64,000 bases of DNA from Cunninghamia lanceolata (Eukaryota; Streptophyta; Pinopsida; Cupressales; Cupressaceae), in NCBI GenBank assembly GCA_027924645.1, contig BSBN01000849.1, positions 10,248,001 to 10,312,000 of the forward strand. The letters run 5' to 3'. The position numbers and the translations under genes are program-made. Shown here piece after piece: positions 19,763 to 32,954 of this stretch (its first letter is position 1; each line of letters starts with the position of its first letter). The notes under the pieces were generated by a model. The model was not told where the DNA came from, did no database searches, and was given only the letters and a program-made list of their open reading frames with translations.

Positions 19763-20870
19763 TATTGGCAAGAGACACTGTGTGGCTTCATGAGTGTTGT
19801 CATTGATGGCAACAAAGTCCATCCCACTCATCCGCAGCACATGGTATGTCTATATCGGAAGTCAGATTGAAGAGTATTTGGTCCGGTGAGTAAGAACAAA
19901 GCATGCAACAAGGTCCGACAGTCAGGTTTGGATCTCTCAGAGGAAGTATCTCAGCAAAGTACGGACTTGGGGAAGTTAGTGGGAGTACCATGACTGCTAC
20001 ATTCCAGAGATTGAGCCTCCGGTGATGAAAGAGAGAAAAGATATGAGCATCTAAGTGTTGGGTTCCTGACAGGCAAAGCAGACTGAGGAAGAACCAACCG
20101 GCAGAGCATCAAACTTTAGTTCGGATAAGAAATCGGTGGTGATCAAGCTACTTGAGGGATCATTCATGGTTGGCCGACATGATTGATGACTTTTATGTCT
20201 ATGTCCTTAATACCAATCACATAGTAAGTATGGATTCAGCTGACAGATTAGTATGTTGGGAAAATCTTGAGTATTCCGGATGCCGACTAAAAAGATGTTG
20301 AGATCCTTGATATGGATATATATACCAGATAGATTTTGGTGTGAAGGTGTGTGATAATGTGCGAAGAAAGATAGAGATAGGTGTGGAAGCAATAATACAA
20401 GTTCGGTATGTGACAGAACAACAACACTAAAGCAGAGGAAGAATGAAGTGCAGTAGACCAGTTTATTGAGCCTAACTAGAACTGAACCTCAGCATATGTG
20501 GATGCCTTTGATCAGTTCAAACACCTGGTTACTATCTTTATACCTTGTAGACAGTGAGTCTCTTGTAGACAGTGAGCCTCTTGTGAGCAGTGTGCTCGGG
20601 CAGTGAGCTCTAATTGGCAAGTGCCATTTTGTACTTCTTATTCTTTTAACAAAGAATACAATCTTGGGTTAGTCACCCCGTGGTGTTTCCCTTAACAGGG
20701 TTTTCCATGTAAAAATCTTTGTGTTATGTGTGTTGATTTCATTTATGCTCTCATGTTCATTTATGCTTATATGTTTTGATACTGCACTATTGTTGAAGAA
20801 GAAAAGAAAGTTAAATTATTTAAGATAACTGATTCACCCCCCCTCTCAGTTATCTACCTTGCTTCCAACA
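19763..20870 (+). repeat. Element B 5' LTR
   Basis: The 1108-bp LTR ends with the hairpin 20824-20832 pairing with 20846-20854 around a C-run loop, then GCTTCCAACA. Many CCGG sites of element A appear here as CCAG or TTGG. Confidence 0.88.
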
Positions 20871-20872
20871 AT

Positions 20873-20884
20873 TGGTATAAGAGC
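20873..20884 (+). other. Element B primer binding site
   Basis: TGGTATAAGAGC is the tRNA-iMet complement with one C-to-A change. AGTTCCTCC and AGAGCCTAACA follow, as in element A. Confidence 0.8.
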
Positions 20885-20935
20885 TAAGTTCCTCCAAATA
20901 GAGCCTAACAACTTGAGGAAGATCTGAGAATCTCA

Positions 20936-22115
20936 ATGGATATGTATGGTATGAGGGAACAACTTCAGTTTGCTCTAGATGATCTTGAGCAATCTCACTC
21001 TGAAGTGAATAACCTGAGGGAAAGACTCAAACAAGCTGATGACTTCATAAATGAACTAAAAGAAAAACTGAGTATCTCTGTGCAAAAGAGAAAGGAACTT
21101 CTTCAACAATTAGCAAGTCAAAGTGAAGCCAATGATACTAATGAAGATCTGAATGAGAAAAACAAGTTATGTGAGAAGGTATCAAAAGAGGTCATTATGG
21201 TAAGACATGAAATGGAATCAGGGGTTGTGAAATTCGCCTAATAAATTGAAGAGAAAAGAAAAATGGAAGATAATCTAAGACAATCTCTCAAGGAGAAGTC
21301 AGAAGACTGCCACAAAATGGATAGAATAATCAGACATCTGGAATTTGATCTTGAAGAAGCTAGAGATAATGAAGAACAACTTGAAAATCAGATACACTCT
21401 TAAAAGGGATCTTCAAACAACAAATGAATACAAAGAAAAATTCAAGATAAGCTCCGCTCAACTTGAAGTTCTTCTTGAAAGCCAAAAGAGGGTAGATGAC
21501 AAGCATGGCTTGGGATATGAGAAAGGTGAAAGCTCCGGATCCGGTCATAAGAACTCTGGATCAGGAAATCCAAGGTATATGCCTAGAAGACTTCCGGTAA
21601 GACAACCAAATGCTCAAAGATATCCATCCTTCAATGGATACTGCCACAATTGCAATAACTTTGGTCATAAAGCAAATCAGTGCAGAAGAAGAAAGAATCA
21701 GACTAATTCATCCTTCTCTAGATAGTGTTTTAACTGCAAAAGGTATGGTCACAAATCTCATGAATGTAGAAATATGCAAATAAATAATTCATTCAATGGT
21801 AGATGCTTTGTATGCAATAGAATGGGACATATGGCTAATCAATGCAGATCAAAAGGATATCAGTCAAATATGCAAAGAAATATAGCTTGCTACAATTGCA
21901 ATAGATCCGGTCATATTGCCAAATTTCGCAGAAGTAAGAATCAGGATAAAAGGGGTCTGGTGCATCATAATCAAAATCAAGACAAATGATAAGGAAAAGT
22001 GAATGCGGATGAAGTTCAAAGGGAGATGAACAAGATTTGGGTGAAGAGAAGTACAGAAAATGCTGGGGATGGATCCACACCAGAATCTGGTGTTGATATT
22101 CCTTCCGAAAACTAA
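20936..22115 (+). pseudogene. Element B ORF1 relic (coiled coil and zinc knuckles)
   Basis: This matches element A ORF1 from MDMYGMREQL to the final SEN. Damage includes a TAA at 21239-21241, a frameshift near 21400, a TAG at 21723-21725 between knuckles one and two, and a TGA at 21987-21989. Four knuckle remnants are visible: CHNCNNFGHKANQC, CFNCKRYGHKSHEC, CFVCNRMGHMANQC and CYNCNRSGHIAKF. The last has lost its final Cys (FRRS in place of VCR). Confidence 0.85.
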
Positions 22116-22754
22116 ATAGATGAGCTCTAGCTCAGGGGGAGTCACAAAAGAAAACAATTTCCCCCAGCCAGTCAATTGGTGCCTGAAATTGGCACATGGA
22201 AAGTTGCGGATTAAAAGGGCTCTCAGAGAAACATCTAAATAACCTTTGGTAAAAATATGAAAGATCCGCAAAGAGTTTGAAGAGGTTAATCATCCAAGAT
22301 TAATCCGGTTTGACAGTCATCCGGCAAAAGTAGAATTTTCACAGTTAGATCCGGTATGATTCAAAATTGAAATATTTGGATTTGCGGTTAGATGGAATAA
22401 TTGGAGAAAGGGAGATACATTGTAAGTTATCATTCTAAGTGCATCTCAGTGATCCAGAAAGATCTCTCTCAGAACAAGGTCAAAACAAGGAAACTGAAAT
22501 GACTTAAGGAGTGCATTTATTGCAATATGGAATTAGGGTTTGCACAGAAATAAAATGGTTCTTTTGCTCATCACTTGCACATTTGCATTCGAGAAGAAGA
22601 AAGAAAGAGCTCTACAACAAGATTGCTTCAACCCTCTCAAGGATCAACCGCATAATTCGATTCAACCAGCAATCTTTTCGGCTCTTATTGTGAACCCTAG
22701 AAGCGTAAAAAGGTATTTCCGCTCTTGAATCTCGCTCTCTGAATCTTTTGAATG
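22116..22754 (+). other. Inter-ORF gap of element B
   Basis: Counterpart of the 653-bp gap in element A. Short open frames here are not conserved in A and are not called. Confidence 0.55.
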
Positions 22755-25700
22755 ATGGCTACTCCAAATGTTGTTAAGATCACTGATAGGCCGCGCCCTA
22801 AGTTCAAGAAACATCCTTACAAATCCCTAGAAGTTGATCCCCTAGGCGCATTCTCTAGCATTCCGCATGGGGTTCTGCATGTAGAAGATGTTAGGATATA
22901 CATTCATGCCAACATTGAGGAATTTGGGGAATCCAAGCTGATGGATATCTATCACAAGGAATTAATAGATGAATCATTTGAACTCAAACCCCAATACAAG
23001 GCCATTCGGGATAAGCATTTTGTACATTGCATCCATTTCCCCTATTTTGCAGAAGATGAATGGGTCCGATATGTTCTGACCAGAATGCATAACAACTTCA
23101 TGTGGTTGATGAGGCTCTTTAAGATCACAAAAGATGCCATTAGGGCGGTAACCAGATTGCACTCATCCGGTGGGTTGCCTGCTCTCAAATCAGTCAAAAA
23201 CCAAACTGTAAGTGAGGCTACTGGATCAAAATTTGACAAGAGGGCAATGACAATAGAAGACATCATATATCTGGATATCAAATTTGCCTCTATGATAATT
23301 GGTTACAAAATCTATCACTCAAGCAGGGAGAATTCTATATCCAGAACAACAATATACACTACTTATCAGATGCTAAGGGAAAATGTTGATTATGATCTTT
23401 GTGAGCTTCTCCTGAACCAACTGTTAGAGAATGTGCATAAAATAAAGAAGGATAAGAAGAATTCATTTAAGTATGGTGGCTTGATATTATGTCTATTCTT
23501 CTACTATATGAATGAGCTACTTGGATCTAGCGGTTGGGTATGGCAATATGACAGACCAGTTGCCATACAAATCAGAGATTATATGTATGGGCTTGGTGAT
23601 GCCAAGGCACAAAGTACAACACTCTAGGGTTACTTCAAAAACTTCCAAGGCATGATGCAGGCCAGAGAGAGAATCCTCCAATCTCTAGTCAAAAAATACA
23701 AGGATACAGTGTGTTTCATGGTAGACACTGATCAATGCTTAATGGAGGCAGTAGAGCCCAGGACAGTCTGGATTATGCCAATGGGCTATGAGGTAGATGA
23801 GAAGATCTTGGAGCTGCATATCCAACACTTGCTAAGCCAGCCCAAGGACCCTGAGGCAGAAAGGTTTGGAACCTTTCAAGAGTTGAGTGTAAAAATGCAT
23901 GTTGAACTGAGACAGCCTGAGATCAAGAGAAAGATGAGAAGGGAAGTAGAAGAAGTTGCCAAGAGATATGGGATATCAAAGGAGGCAATTGATGCTAATA
24001 GAGAGAAAAGAGAAAGAGCAGAGAAAGAGAGACAAGAAGTAGAAAAAGAAAGTGATCCGGTGCAAGCCCCCTCTCGGACCAGATCCTCAAAGAGCTCTAC
24101 ACCTGCCACCTCTAAGAGCTCAAAAGCCTCAAAACTAGAAGCAAAGACATCCGGTAAAGGAGAAAAGAGAACAAAGACAAAGGCCACAAGGTCATACACA
24201 AGCCACAAGGATGATGAAGAGACAGAGACAGATGAGGAGGTTAAGAAAATGAAGAAGAAGAAAACTTCAGGTGGATCCTTTGCTGGTGCAAATAAAGAAG
24301 AGGCAGAATAATTTGTTGAAAGGTCCACTCCTTCTATTGATAATGTTATCAAGGCAGTCACAGTGGATGGAAATCTCCAACCATTAACAGAATTTTATGA
24401 TGAGTGTAGTGATACTGACAAGAAAATCCTGGAAGACGCTACAGTTAAGTACTTAAACATATATAATAAAGCATTCATTGAAATCATCTCTCTAATCCCC
24501 AAAAGTTTAGAGAAAGTACTTGAACTCAGAAAAAATAATGCCAAGGAAAAGGATATGGAGATTCGGGAACAGATAGCTATTCAGCTCTATCCTTCCATCA
24601 CTCCAAAATAAATGAACATGATCTTCAAGGATTGCAAGAATGAGTTCTGGAGCAAAGCCAGAATGAACAAGCTTATGCTCGGAGAGACTGATCAGGTGGC
24701 AAAAGAAACTGAAGACATCCTTCGGAATGCATATAAAAGATTCAATCTTCCCATTATAGAGGACATAAGTGATGAACCTTCTGCCATGGATGTCAAAGGA
24801 TTAAGTGCATCAAAGGAAGATTCTATTGAGAAAATTGCAGAAGAGTCAAAGGAGATAGGTGAGGAGAAGACTAAGGACTTGGATTCCTCTATTTCGGAAG
24901 AGGAAGTCCATGAAGAAGTAAACATTTCTCTTCCAGATCCCCCAGCAGATTCTGGAACTGAAGAAGAAGCAAGAAAAGAGGAGAAAGCAAGTCAAGAAGA
25001 GGAGAAAAAGGTAAGAGAAGAAGAAAAAATAGAGAAGATCTCTGTTGATAGCTCTAAGGCTGCAAAAGGAAAGAAGTCTCTGGCAAGAGACACTGCAGAA
25101 GCAGTGAAGAGTTTCCTGACCAAGGAATTAATGGAGATTGATGAACCAGAACTGTTCCAAGTACCACTTAATTTTGATTCCCTCTCCCCGGTTCAGACAA
25201 TGAAGATAGCATCCTTTGCCCAAGCAAAGACAAAAGAGAAACTTCTGAAGTCTCACATGGAAGATTGTGAGCTGATAGAGATTGCTTCTGGAATGTTGGA
25301 GAAGATCATGCCATCCTTTCAAAAGGATCCTCGGCTTCTCCATCTGGTAACCTTAAATCTCTGATAAACTCTGTCAATACTCAGTTTGATTCCTTAGAAA
25401 AGGCGGCAGAAGAAAAGGTCCAAAAAGAATTTTTGGGAAAGAGATTCTCTGAGGTGCAGGGACTTATAACAAATGATAGGAGAAATTTGGATATTGGGAT
25501 AAAGAGCTTAGAAAATGCTCTTAAAGATGGTGGAGATTTATACAAATTTTGTCTATCTTGGTCCACCGTGACAACAGACATTGCCAAGAAGGTGGAAGAA
25601 CAAGAGAGCAAACTATCAAGTTTATCTCAAAATTTTGATCCTCTCACCTCTTCCATAATGAATCAAGAATGTCAGACTATTGCCACTATAAATGAAATAA

Positions 25701-25969
25701 AGAGGCTTGAAAAGGAGAAGAAGAATAGAATAAGCAGGCTAAGTGAACTAAGAGGGATAATTATCCCTAAGTTAGAGGCAATGCATGAAGCCCTAATTGA
25801 TGCCCATACTACAGCCCGGACCAGTGATCCAGCAGACCTAAAGAGGGCAGAAGCTTTTGCATTTTTGTTAAGTGGCCACATATCAATTTTGGACAGGATA
25901 AAGTAGAGTTGGGTGACAGAAGTTGTACAGTTGAAGAATACCTTTGCAGATATCCTTAAGTATATGTAA
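22755..25969 (+). pseudogene. Element B ORF2 relic
   Basis: This is the full-length relative of element A ORF2, from MATPNVVKITDRPRP to the C-terminal FADILKYM. Breaks are TAG 23625-23627, TAA 24309-24311, TAA 24609-24611, a frameshift near 25340 and TAG 25904-25906. Most protein differences from A are conservative, and many codons differ only at silent positions. In the first 68 codons I count 24 silent and 10 amino-acid-changing codon differences. The protein was therefore under constraint before this copy died. Function unknown. Confidence 0.85.
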
Positions 25970-26212
25970 GTACAACATGTATATATACTTATCCGACAAT
26001 ATATAGGTTGTTTTTATTTGCAAATTTTGGTGTGTGGATTTCACCCTTTGCCATTGATGTCAAAGGGGGAGTGAGGAGTAGTGAAAAATGTGGAATCTAG
26101 CTAAGGGGGAGTTCCGGTAAAAATGTACATAAGACAGAGCATCAACTAATGGGGAGTGTGCTATGACAGTCATTTTTCACTAAGTGTTGCCATCAATGCC
26201 AAAGGGGGAGAT

Positions 26213-27325
26213 TGTTGGCAAGAGACACTGTGTAGCTTCATGAGTGTTGTCATTGATGGCAACAAAGTCCACTCATCCGCAACACATGGTATGTCTATAC
26301 CAGAAGTTAGATTGAAGAGTATTTTGGTCCGGTGAGCAAGAACATAGCATACAGTAAGGTCCGACAGTTAGGTCCAGATCTCTCAGAGGAAGTATCTCAA
26401 CAAAGTGCGGACTTGGGGAAGTCAGTAGGAGTACCATGACTGCTACATTCCAGAGATTGAGCCTCCGGTGATGAAAGAGAGAAAAAATATGAGCATCTAA
26501 GTGTTGGATTCCTGATAGGCAGAGCAGACTGAGGAAGAACCAACCGGCAGAGCATCAGAGTTTAGTCCAGATGAGAAATCGGTGGTGATCAAGCTACTTG
26601 AGGGATCATTCATGGTTGGCTGACATGATTGATGATTTTTATGTCTATGTCCTTGATACGCATCACATAGTAAGCATGGATTCAACTGACATATCAGTAT
26701 GTTGGAAAAATTTTGAGTATTCCGGATGCTGACTAGAAAGATGTTGAGATCCTCGATGCGGATATATATACCAGATAGATTTTGGTATGAAGGTGTGTGT
26801 GGTGTGTGATAATGTGCGAAGAAAGGCAGAGATAGGTGTGGAAGCAATAATACAAGTCCGATATGTGACAAAATAGCAGTACTAAAGCAGAGGAAGAATG
26901 AAGTGCAGTAGATCAGTTTATTGAGCCTGACTGGAACTGAACCTCAGCATATGTGGATGCCTCTGATCAGTTCAAACACCTGGTTACTATCTTTATACCT
27001 TGTAGACAGTGAGTCTCTTGTAGGCAGTGAGCTTCTTGTGAGCAGTGTGCTCAGGCAATGAGCCCTAATTGGCAAGTGCCATTTTGTACTTCTTATTCTT
27101 TTAACAGAGAATACAATCTTGGGTTAGTCACCCCATGGTTTTTCCCTTAACAGGGTTTTCCACGTAAAAATCCTTGTGTTATGTGTGTTGATTTCATTTA
27201 TGCTCTCATGTTCATTTATGCTTATATGTTTTGATACTGCACTATTGTTGAAGAAGAAAAGAAAGTTAAATTATTTAAGATAACTGATTCACCCCCCCTC
27301 TCAGTTATCTGCCTTGCTTCCAACA
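26213..27325 (+). repeat. Element B 3' LTR
   Basis: The 1113-bp LTR keeps TG at its start after the polypurine tract AAAGGGGGAGAT. The terminal hairpin is intact (27289-27297 with 27301-27309). Confidence 0.9.
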
Positions 27326-27330
27326 TTGTC

Positions 27331-29290
27331 ATCCTTAGTGAGGTACTTGTCATTGACTTGTTTGATAATTAATTGAGAGTTACCATAGACTTGTATCTAC
27401 AGGATATTCCACTAGACTGCTATCTTGAGACCAATGATCAAAGCTTCATATTTGGCCACATTGTTTTTGCATGGAAAGAGTAGTCTGTATGCTTTAGGGA
27501 TATAGTCGCCTTGTGCGCTCACCAATAGTATTCCTATCTCTGAACCGTGATTGGTGAAGGATCCATCAAAGTAGAGTTTCTAGTTTGTTGATTCTGTCAT
27601 GGTTAAGAAGGATTCATCTAGAAAATCAATGGATAGTGGTTGATGATCTGTGAGGGGTGCTTCGACCAGTTGATCTGCTACAACTCGTCCTTTGATTGCT
27701 CTTTGGTCAACATATTCAATGTCAAATTCACTTAACAACACAACCCATTTTTCCATTCTTCCGATGAGTGAAGTCCTGGAAAGTGGGTACTTGAGAGGGT
27801 CAACTTTAGATATGAGCTTGATAGAATGATTTAGCATGTAGTGTCATAACTTTTGGGAATAGAAAATGACAGCTCAATATGCGCATTCCATGGAGGTGTA
27901 GTTAAACTCATAGCCGACTAGGGTGCTGTTGATATAGTATATAGCTCTTTCATGGCCATTGTCATCATGTTGTGCTAAAAATGTCCCTAGTGCTACTAAA
28001 GTTGCTGATATATACAATAACAGGGGCTTTCCAGGGATAGGTGCCATGAGGACCGGTGGTGAAGCTAGATATTTCTTGATGTGGTTGAATGCCTGTTGAC
28101 AATTTTGATCCCATTTGAAGTGTACATCCATGTGAAGCAAATGGGCGAAGGGCTGACATTTATCTACGAGTTGAGCAATGAACCTACGGATAGCCTGGAG
28201 TTTGCCTTGGAGACTGCAGAGTTACTTCAATATTGTCTTAGGGGGAGGCATTTTTGTTATATCAGTGACTTTAGCGGGGTCCACCTCATTGCCTCTACGA
28301 GAAACAATAAACCCCAAGAGTTTTCCTGATGTTATGCCAAAGACACCTTTCTTGGGATTGAGGTGAAGCTTGTATTCTCTGAGACATGCAAATATCTGTC
28401 ATAAGATCTCATGGTGTTCTTCCCTTGTTCTAGACTTTCCTAGGAGATCATCCACATAGTCCGCCATTATTTTGTGTAGCATGTTGTGGAAGATGGTAGT
28501 CATTGCACGTTGAGAGGTCACCCCAATGTTCTTGAGACCAAAGGACATGAATCACCAGTAATATGTACCCCAAGGATATGTAAAAGTAGTTTTGTGTTGA
28601 TCTTCAGGGGTGATTCTGATTTGGTTGTATCTGGAGAAGCCATCCATGAGGGAGAGCATCTCATGTCTTGCTGTGAGATCTACAATTATGTCGATGTTGG
28701 GGAGCGGAAAGTCATCCTTTGGACATGCTTTGTTAAGGTCTCAAAAATCTGTGCAATCTTGGATGCCTCCAGGTTTCTTAGTGACTGGGATAATGTTAGA
28801 GACCCATTCTGGATAGTCAATAGGGCAGATGAAGCCGACATCTAATAGTTTCTATAGTTCTTCTTTGACAAGCAAGGTGACTTGAGGGTGCATCTTGTGA
28901 AGTTTTTGTTTAACAGGTCGTGCGTTAGGATGTACCACAAGATGGTGAACAACCAAAGATGGATCCAACCTTAGCATGTCGACATAGGACCAAGTAGACA
29001 CATTAGGTGCTTCATGAAGTATGATGGAGAGATTAGATTTTTCTTCAGTATTGAGACTTTCTGCTAGGTGTGTAAGCTTGGGTAATTCTTGTGTGCCAAG
29101 GTTGATTTCTTGGGTGCCTCCAATCAGAATGTCAGAACGCTCTTGCTAGTAGGATGGTATAGGGGAAAGATGGAGATCCTCATCTTCTAGAGCCTCAAAG
29201 AGGTTTTCACTAGGAGATACGTCTTTATTTTTCTCTTTTGTGTCTGAAAGTGCCTCAGAGAGGTTTTCACCAGGGGACGATTTTCTATTT
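27331..29290 (-). pseudogene. Element D reverse transcriptase, RNase H and start of second RNase H
   Basis: Minus-strand translation gives RT blocks. HPQVTLLVKEEL is followed by NIIPVTKKPGG, LNKACPKDDFPLPNID and MDGFSRYNQI, with the catalytic YVDD near 28441-28460. The first RNase H follows (FKWDQNCQQAFNHIK, LLLYISATLVALGTFLAQ), then KWVVLLSEFDIEY, and the start of the second RNase H (LYFDGSFTNHGSEIGILL). In-frame stops include those after EEL, after CTDF and after TYYW. The frame breaks at 27330 where element B is inserted. Confidence 0.85.
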
Positions 29291-29946
29291 TTTTATTTTT
29301 GCTTTTTTAGACTAACGATCTCCTCTTCCCCAAAGTAGGCATGAGCCCACAAGAATATGCCATATTGTGAGGTGTCGTGGAGTTCTAGGAATGTGGAGAG
29401 AGCCTCATCGTGTGGAAATATGTTTAGAGGCGAGGGTCCTTTATAATCCCAAGCAATAAGTTTGGGATGAATGAGGGGGAGGTCAATAATGAAGATGGCG
29501 TTGTCAAGGAAGATACATGAAAGATCAAGATCTTTGCATGAAGCTATGATGACACTTGGAGTAATGTTCTTAATGATAGAAGAGGATTTTGTTGCCTCTA
29601 TCGAAGTTTTAGCGGGTCCACAGATTGTCACAGTCGGTGGAGCATATCCTAAACTGAAGTATTGAGCTTATTTATTGGGTGATGTAGGATCAACCGGGAT
29701 GGGTTCTGTAACACCTTGTTCATCGGCACCAAGTCCTGTTCCACGGTAAGGCATTTTGGTACAAATTTGAAATGGTACAAGATATTTTTCTTTGAAGCAT
29801 TCCATGTTCACAAGTGCTAGAGTGGTTTCATCACGGTATAACCAATCACTCAAAGCTATTTCCTTGACTTCCTCTTCTCTAGAGACTTGTGCTGGTATAA
29901 AGGGGATTTTATCACTGATTCTATGTTGTTGTTCTTGTTCTTTCTT
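29291..29946 (-). pseudogene. Element D protease-RT linker
   Basis: Open minus-strand patches (29293-29631 and 29668-29853) continue the pol polyprotein between protease and RT, with stops between them. I recognise no separate domain. Confidence 0.5.
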
Positions 29947-30792
29947 CTAAAGATGATGACCATGGGAGCGGGGGGACAAAGGTAACTGTCCCACATGGAA
30001 GGCATTGTGAAGCTCGTATTCATCACACCCTTTGTCTATGATCTTGACCTTTTGAGGCGTAGGAGTAGAAGATGAGGTGGAAGCTTGTGATGGCTCAATG
30101 GTGACTTGTGGAGTTGAGGATGATGATGTGGATTGAATGGAAAAGGGTTCTTTAACATGGTCCCCATAGGTGCTTGGACAATGAAATTGTCTATCATAAA
30201 CAACCTCCAAAACTTTACAATATTCGAAAGGTTGTTGATTGGCAGGAATAGTGACTTCCACACCATTATGAGGGAACTTAAGACATTGATGGTAGGTGGA
30301 GGGAATAGCTTGCATGGCATGTAACCATGGTTGGCCTAGGAGAAGATTATATGGAAGGTCAAGATTAATCACATGACATAGAGTGGGCATGGTGAGCGGA
30401 CGTACCTTGATAGGGAGGCATATGGTACCTTCAGATTCCCTTTCTGTGTTGTCATATGCCTTGATGGAGATGACCAAAGACTCTAGGTCAGTTGTTGAAT
30501 ATCCCATGAGTTTTATGAATTTTAATGTACATATATTCAAACCGGATTCATTATCCAAGAGGACCCTCTTGATTTTATGGTTGATGATTTGAACTTTGAT
30601 GTGGAGTGCTTTATTATGAGTGGGATCAATGGGCGGCATGTCGGTGTGGCTAAAGGTGAGATGATAGGATGAGGATAGTTGGGCCACAAGGTTTTGGAAT
30701 TGAGCGGGAGGTATGTTGGTAGGGACATGGGATTCTTGGAGAGCCTTGTCAAGGATTTCACGGTGGATTGTGGATGTCTTAAGAAGTTCCAA
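29947..30792 (-). pseudogene. Element D aspartic protease region
   Basis: The 281-codon minus-strand patch holds the retropepsin fold signature. VLLDNESGLNICTL stands where Tat elements have D-N-G-S, so the glycine next to the catalytic Asp is now Glu. The second conserved block is YNLLLGQPWLHAMQAIPSTY. A Ser/Thr-rich tail follows. The patch is open, but the active-site change would inactivate it. Confidence 0.8.
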
Positions 30793-31009
30793 GATGGAGA
30801 TTTGTGTGGGGGTCTTCCCAAGATGGTCAAGGAGGTTATATTAAGAAGTGGTAGTATTGGAGGATGGGGATGGTCGCTTCATGGTTACATGCCCACGACA
30901 GGTGGTAATGTCACATTCGGGGGTGGTATGTTTGAGCTTGATAGTGGCGACATGAGTAGAATCAAAATCAATTTGACCCACTACATTGTTGTAAGGAGGC
31001 GGAATATTA

Positions 31010-31360
31010 TTATAGTTGATTTTGTTGGCTTGGTTGTTGGGAATGGTGTGGTTTGGAGATGGTTTGGTTAGTGCTATGATGAGGAAGAGGGTCTTGGTAG
31101 ACACCTAGGCCATCGTTGGGTGATGTGTTATTGTTTCCTTCTATTTGGATATCAACGCGATCGACAAGGTCTTGAATATAGTTTTTTGATTTCATACATT
31201 TGCTCATGGCATGGCCCTTTATGCAATGATAGTCACAATACTCATTTTCTTTATACCACGCGGGTTTAGGTTGGTTTTCATCAAATGGTTTCATTGTGGG
31301 GAACTCAACCATGTTTGCTTGGGCTAATTTTTGAAACACCACCTCGAGTGGTTCACCCAA
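31010..31360 (-). pseudogene. Element D Gag knuckle region
   Basis: This 116-codon patch contains CDYHCIKGHAMSKCMKS, a spaced variant of the knuckle seen in Tat Gags, then a Gln/Pro/His-rich tail. It connects Gag (above 31535) to the protease. Confidence 0.7.
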
Positions 31361-31534
31361 GGGTGTATACTTGCATTTTGGATTGTTAGAGGGATTCCAC
31401 TTTGGAGGAGAGGATGGGATTGAGACATTGTTTGAAACATGTTGGACTACATTTGTCTCCTTTAGTTTAGGAGTGGCAATTTGGATATACTTGGAATCAG
31501 TAGCACCATCTCCTATAGTGTTCTTGTTTTTAGC

Positions 31535-32954
31535 CTAAAATTTAGGTTTTTCGTTGGATGGCTTATTGTTGTCGTTCTTGTTGTAGATTTTGACTAAACC
31601 TTTTGCAATACGGGCCTTTTCAATGGTGACCCCTTTTTCTATGATTTCATCGAAGGTTGACGCGTAATGTACTTGCAAGTGGAAGGCCATTTCTTGGTTG
31701 AGATTTTGGATGAAAATGTGGATGAGTTGTTTTTCGGGGGTTGTCCAAGGTAGCCTACTAGCAAGGGCTCTCCATCTTTGTAGATAAGCAGTGAAACTTT
31801 TGCCACTTCGTTGTTTGGTGTTGCAAAGGTTGAGCATAGTGATTTCATGCTTTGCATTGTATGAGAAGTGGGTGATAAATTTTTCTAAATTATTGGAGAA
31901 ATTCGAGATGGAACCATAGGGCAAGTGCATAAACCATTCTAAGGATTTTCCTCCTAGGCTTCATGGAAAACGACGAAGGAGGAATTGGTCATCATATGCT
32001 ACTTCTTGGCATGCCATGAAGAATTCCTTGATGTGGTCATGAGGGTCTCCTTTTCCTTTGTACTTATCAATCTTTGGTATTTCAAAATGTTGAGGAAAAG
32101 GTGTGATGGTGATGTTTCTATCAAATGGATAGGGACATAAGTCTTTAAATTTATAATGTTTCTTTTGGGTCCCTAGTTGGATGTTTTTGAGTGCATTTTG
32201 CATTTCTTGTCATTCTTTGTCAAAAGGATTAGCAAGAGGTGGTTGTGGCATGTGTTGGAGTGGGGGTGGTTGTGATAACGATTGTTGATGTTGGGGATGG
32301 ATGTATTGTTGTTGTTGGATGTATGGAGGTGGACCCATAGTTTGTGTATAAACATGGGACCCATATGGATCATTTTGTTGGTTTTGGAGTAGTGATTGTT
32401 GTTGAGCAACATATGGATTTTGCATCAAGGACCCATGGGGAGTTTGTTGATGCATGGAGGATTGATATGTGTGAGTGGGGTTTTTATAGATCATCAAGGG
32501 ATTTTGTGTTTGATTTAATGGATTAGAGGTTTGGATGGGTGTTTGTGTTGGATGCATAGCTAGCCCATGGATTGTCATAAATGGGTTCGTTGGGATTAGG
32601 GACATGTCCCCATAGTTGAACTTGAATGGGTGATGGTGGTTTGTCATGGAAAATGGTTTTAAGTTTGTCATGGTCAAATGAGTATGGAAGTCATGCACCA
32701 TATGCAATGAGACATTTGAGGAATTCATCCTTATGGTTGTCAATGAATTGGTTAAACTTGTTGTGTAATCCCTTTTCATTGAGAAAATTGACAAAGGTGG
32801 GGGAATAGGTGTGATGATGATGAGTAGATGTTTCACCCACTTCGGGTTGGTTGACATATCCCTCCAGATTACTTATGGTAGAGTCATGAGGAGAGAGAGG
32901 TTGGTAACGTGCATCCATTTTCTTCCTAGCTTGTGATCGCATGATGGGAGGCAT
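31535..32954 (-). pseudogene. Element D Gag
   Basis: The minus strand carries a proline- and glutamine-rich N-terminal part (32210-32950, split by a frameshift near 32700-32850) and the retrotransposon Gag domain. Visible pieces are FEIPKIDKYKGKGDPHDHIKEFF, SFTAYLQRWRALASRLPW and FIQNLNQEMAFHL. Stops near 32205 and 31955 break the frame. The start is probably near MPPIMRSQ (32954). Confidence 0.75.

Larger units (their letters stand above)
19763..27325 (+). mobile_element. Element B: decayed older copy of the element A family
   Basis: A plus-strand element is flanked by TTGTC (19758-19762 and 27326-27330). Its order is 5' LTR (19763-20870), primer site, ORF1, gap, ORF2, polypurine tract and 3' LTR (26213-27325). 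The first LTR begins TA instead of TG. LTR differences are frequent, about 20 in the first 240 bp. Both ORFs match element A over their full length but carry several stops and frameshifts. It sits inside the second RNase H of element D. As in A, no pol domain is present, so lack of pol is a family trait and not a one-off deletion. Confidence 0.9.
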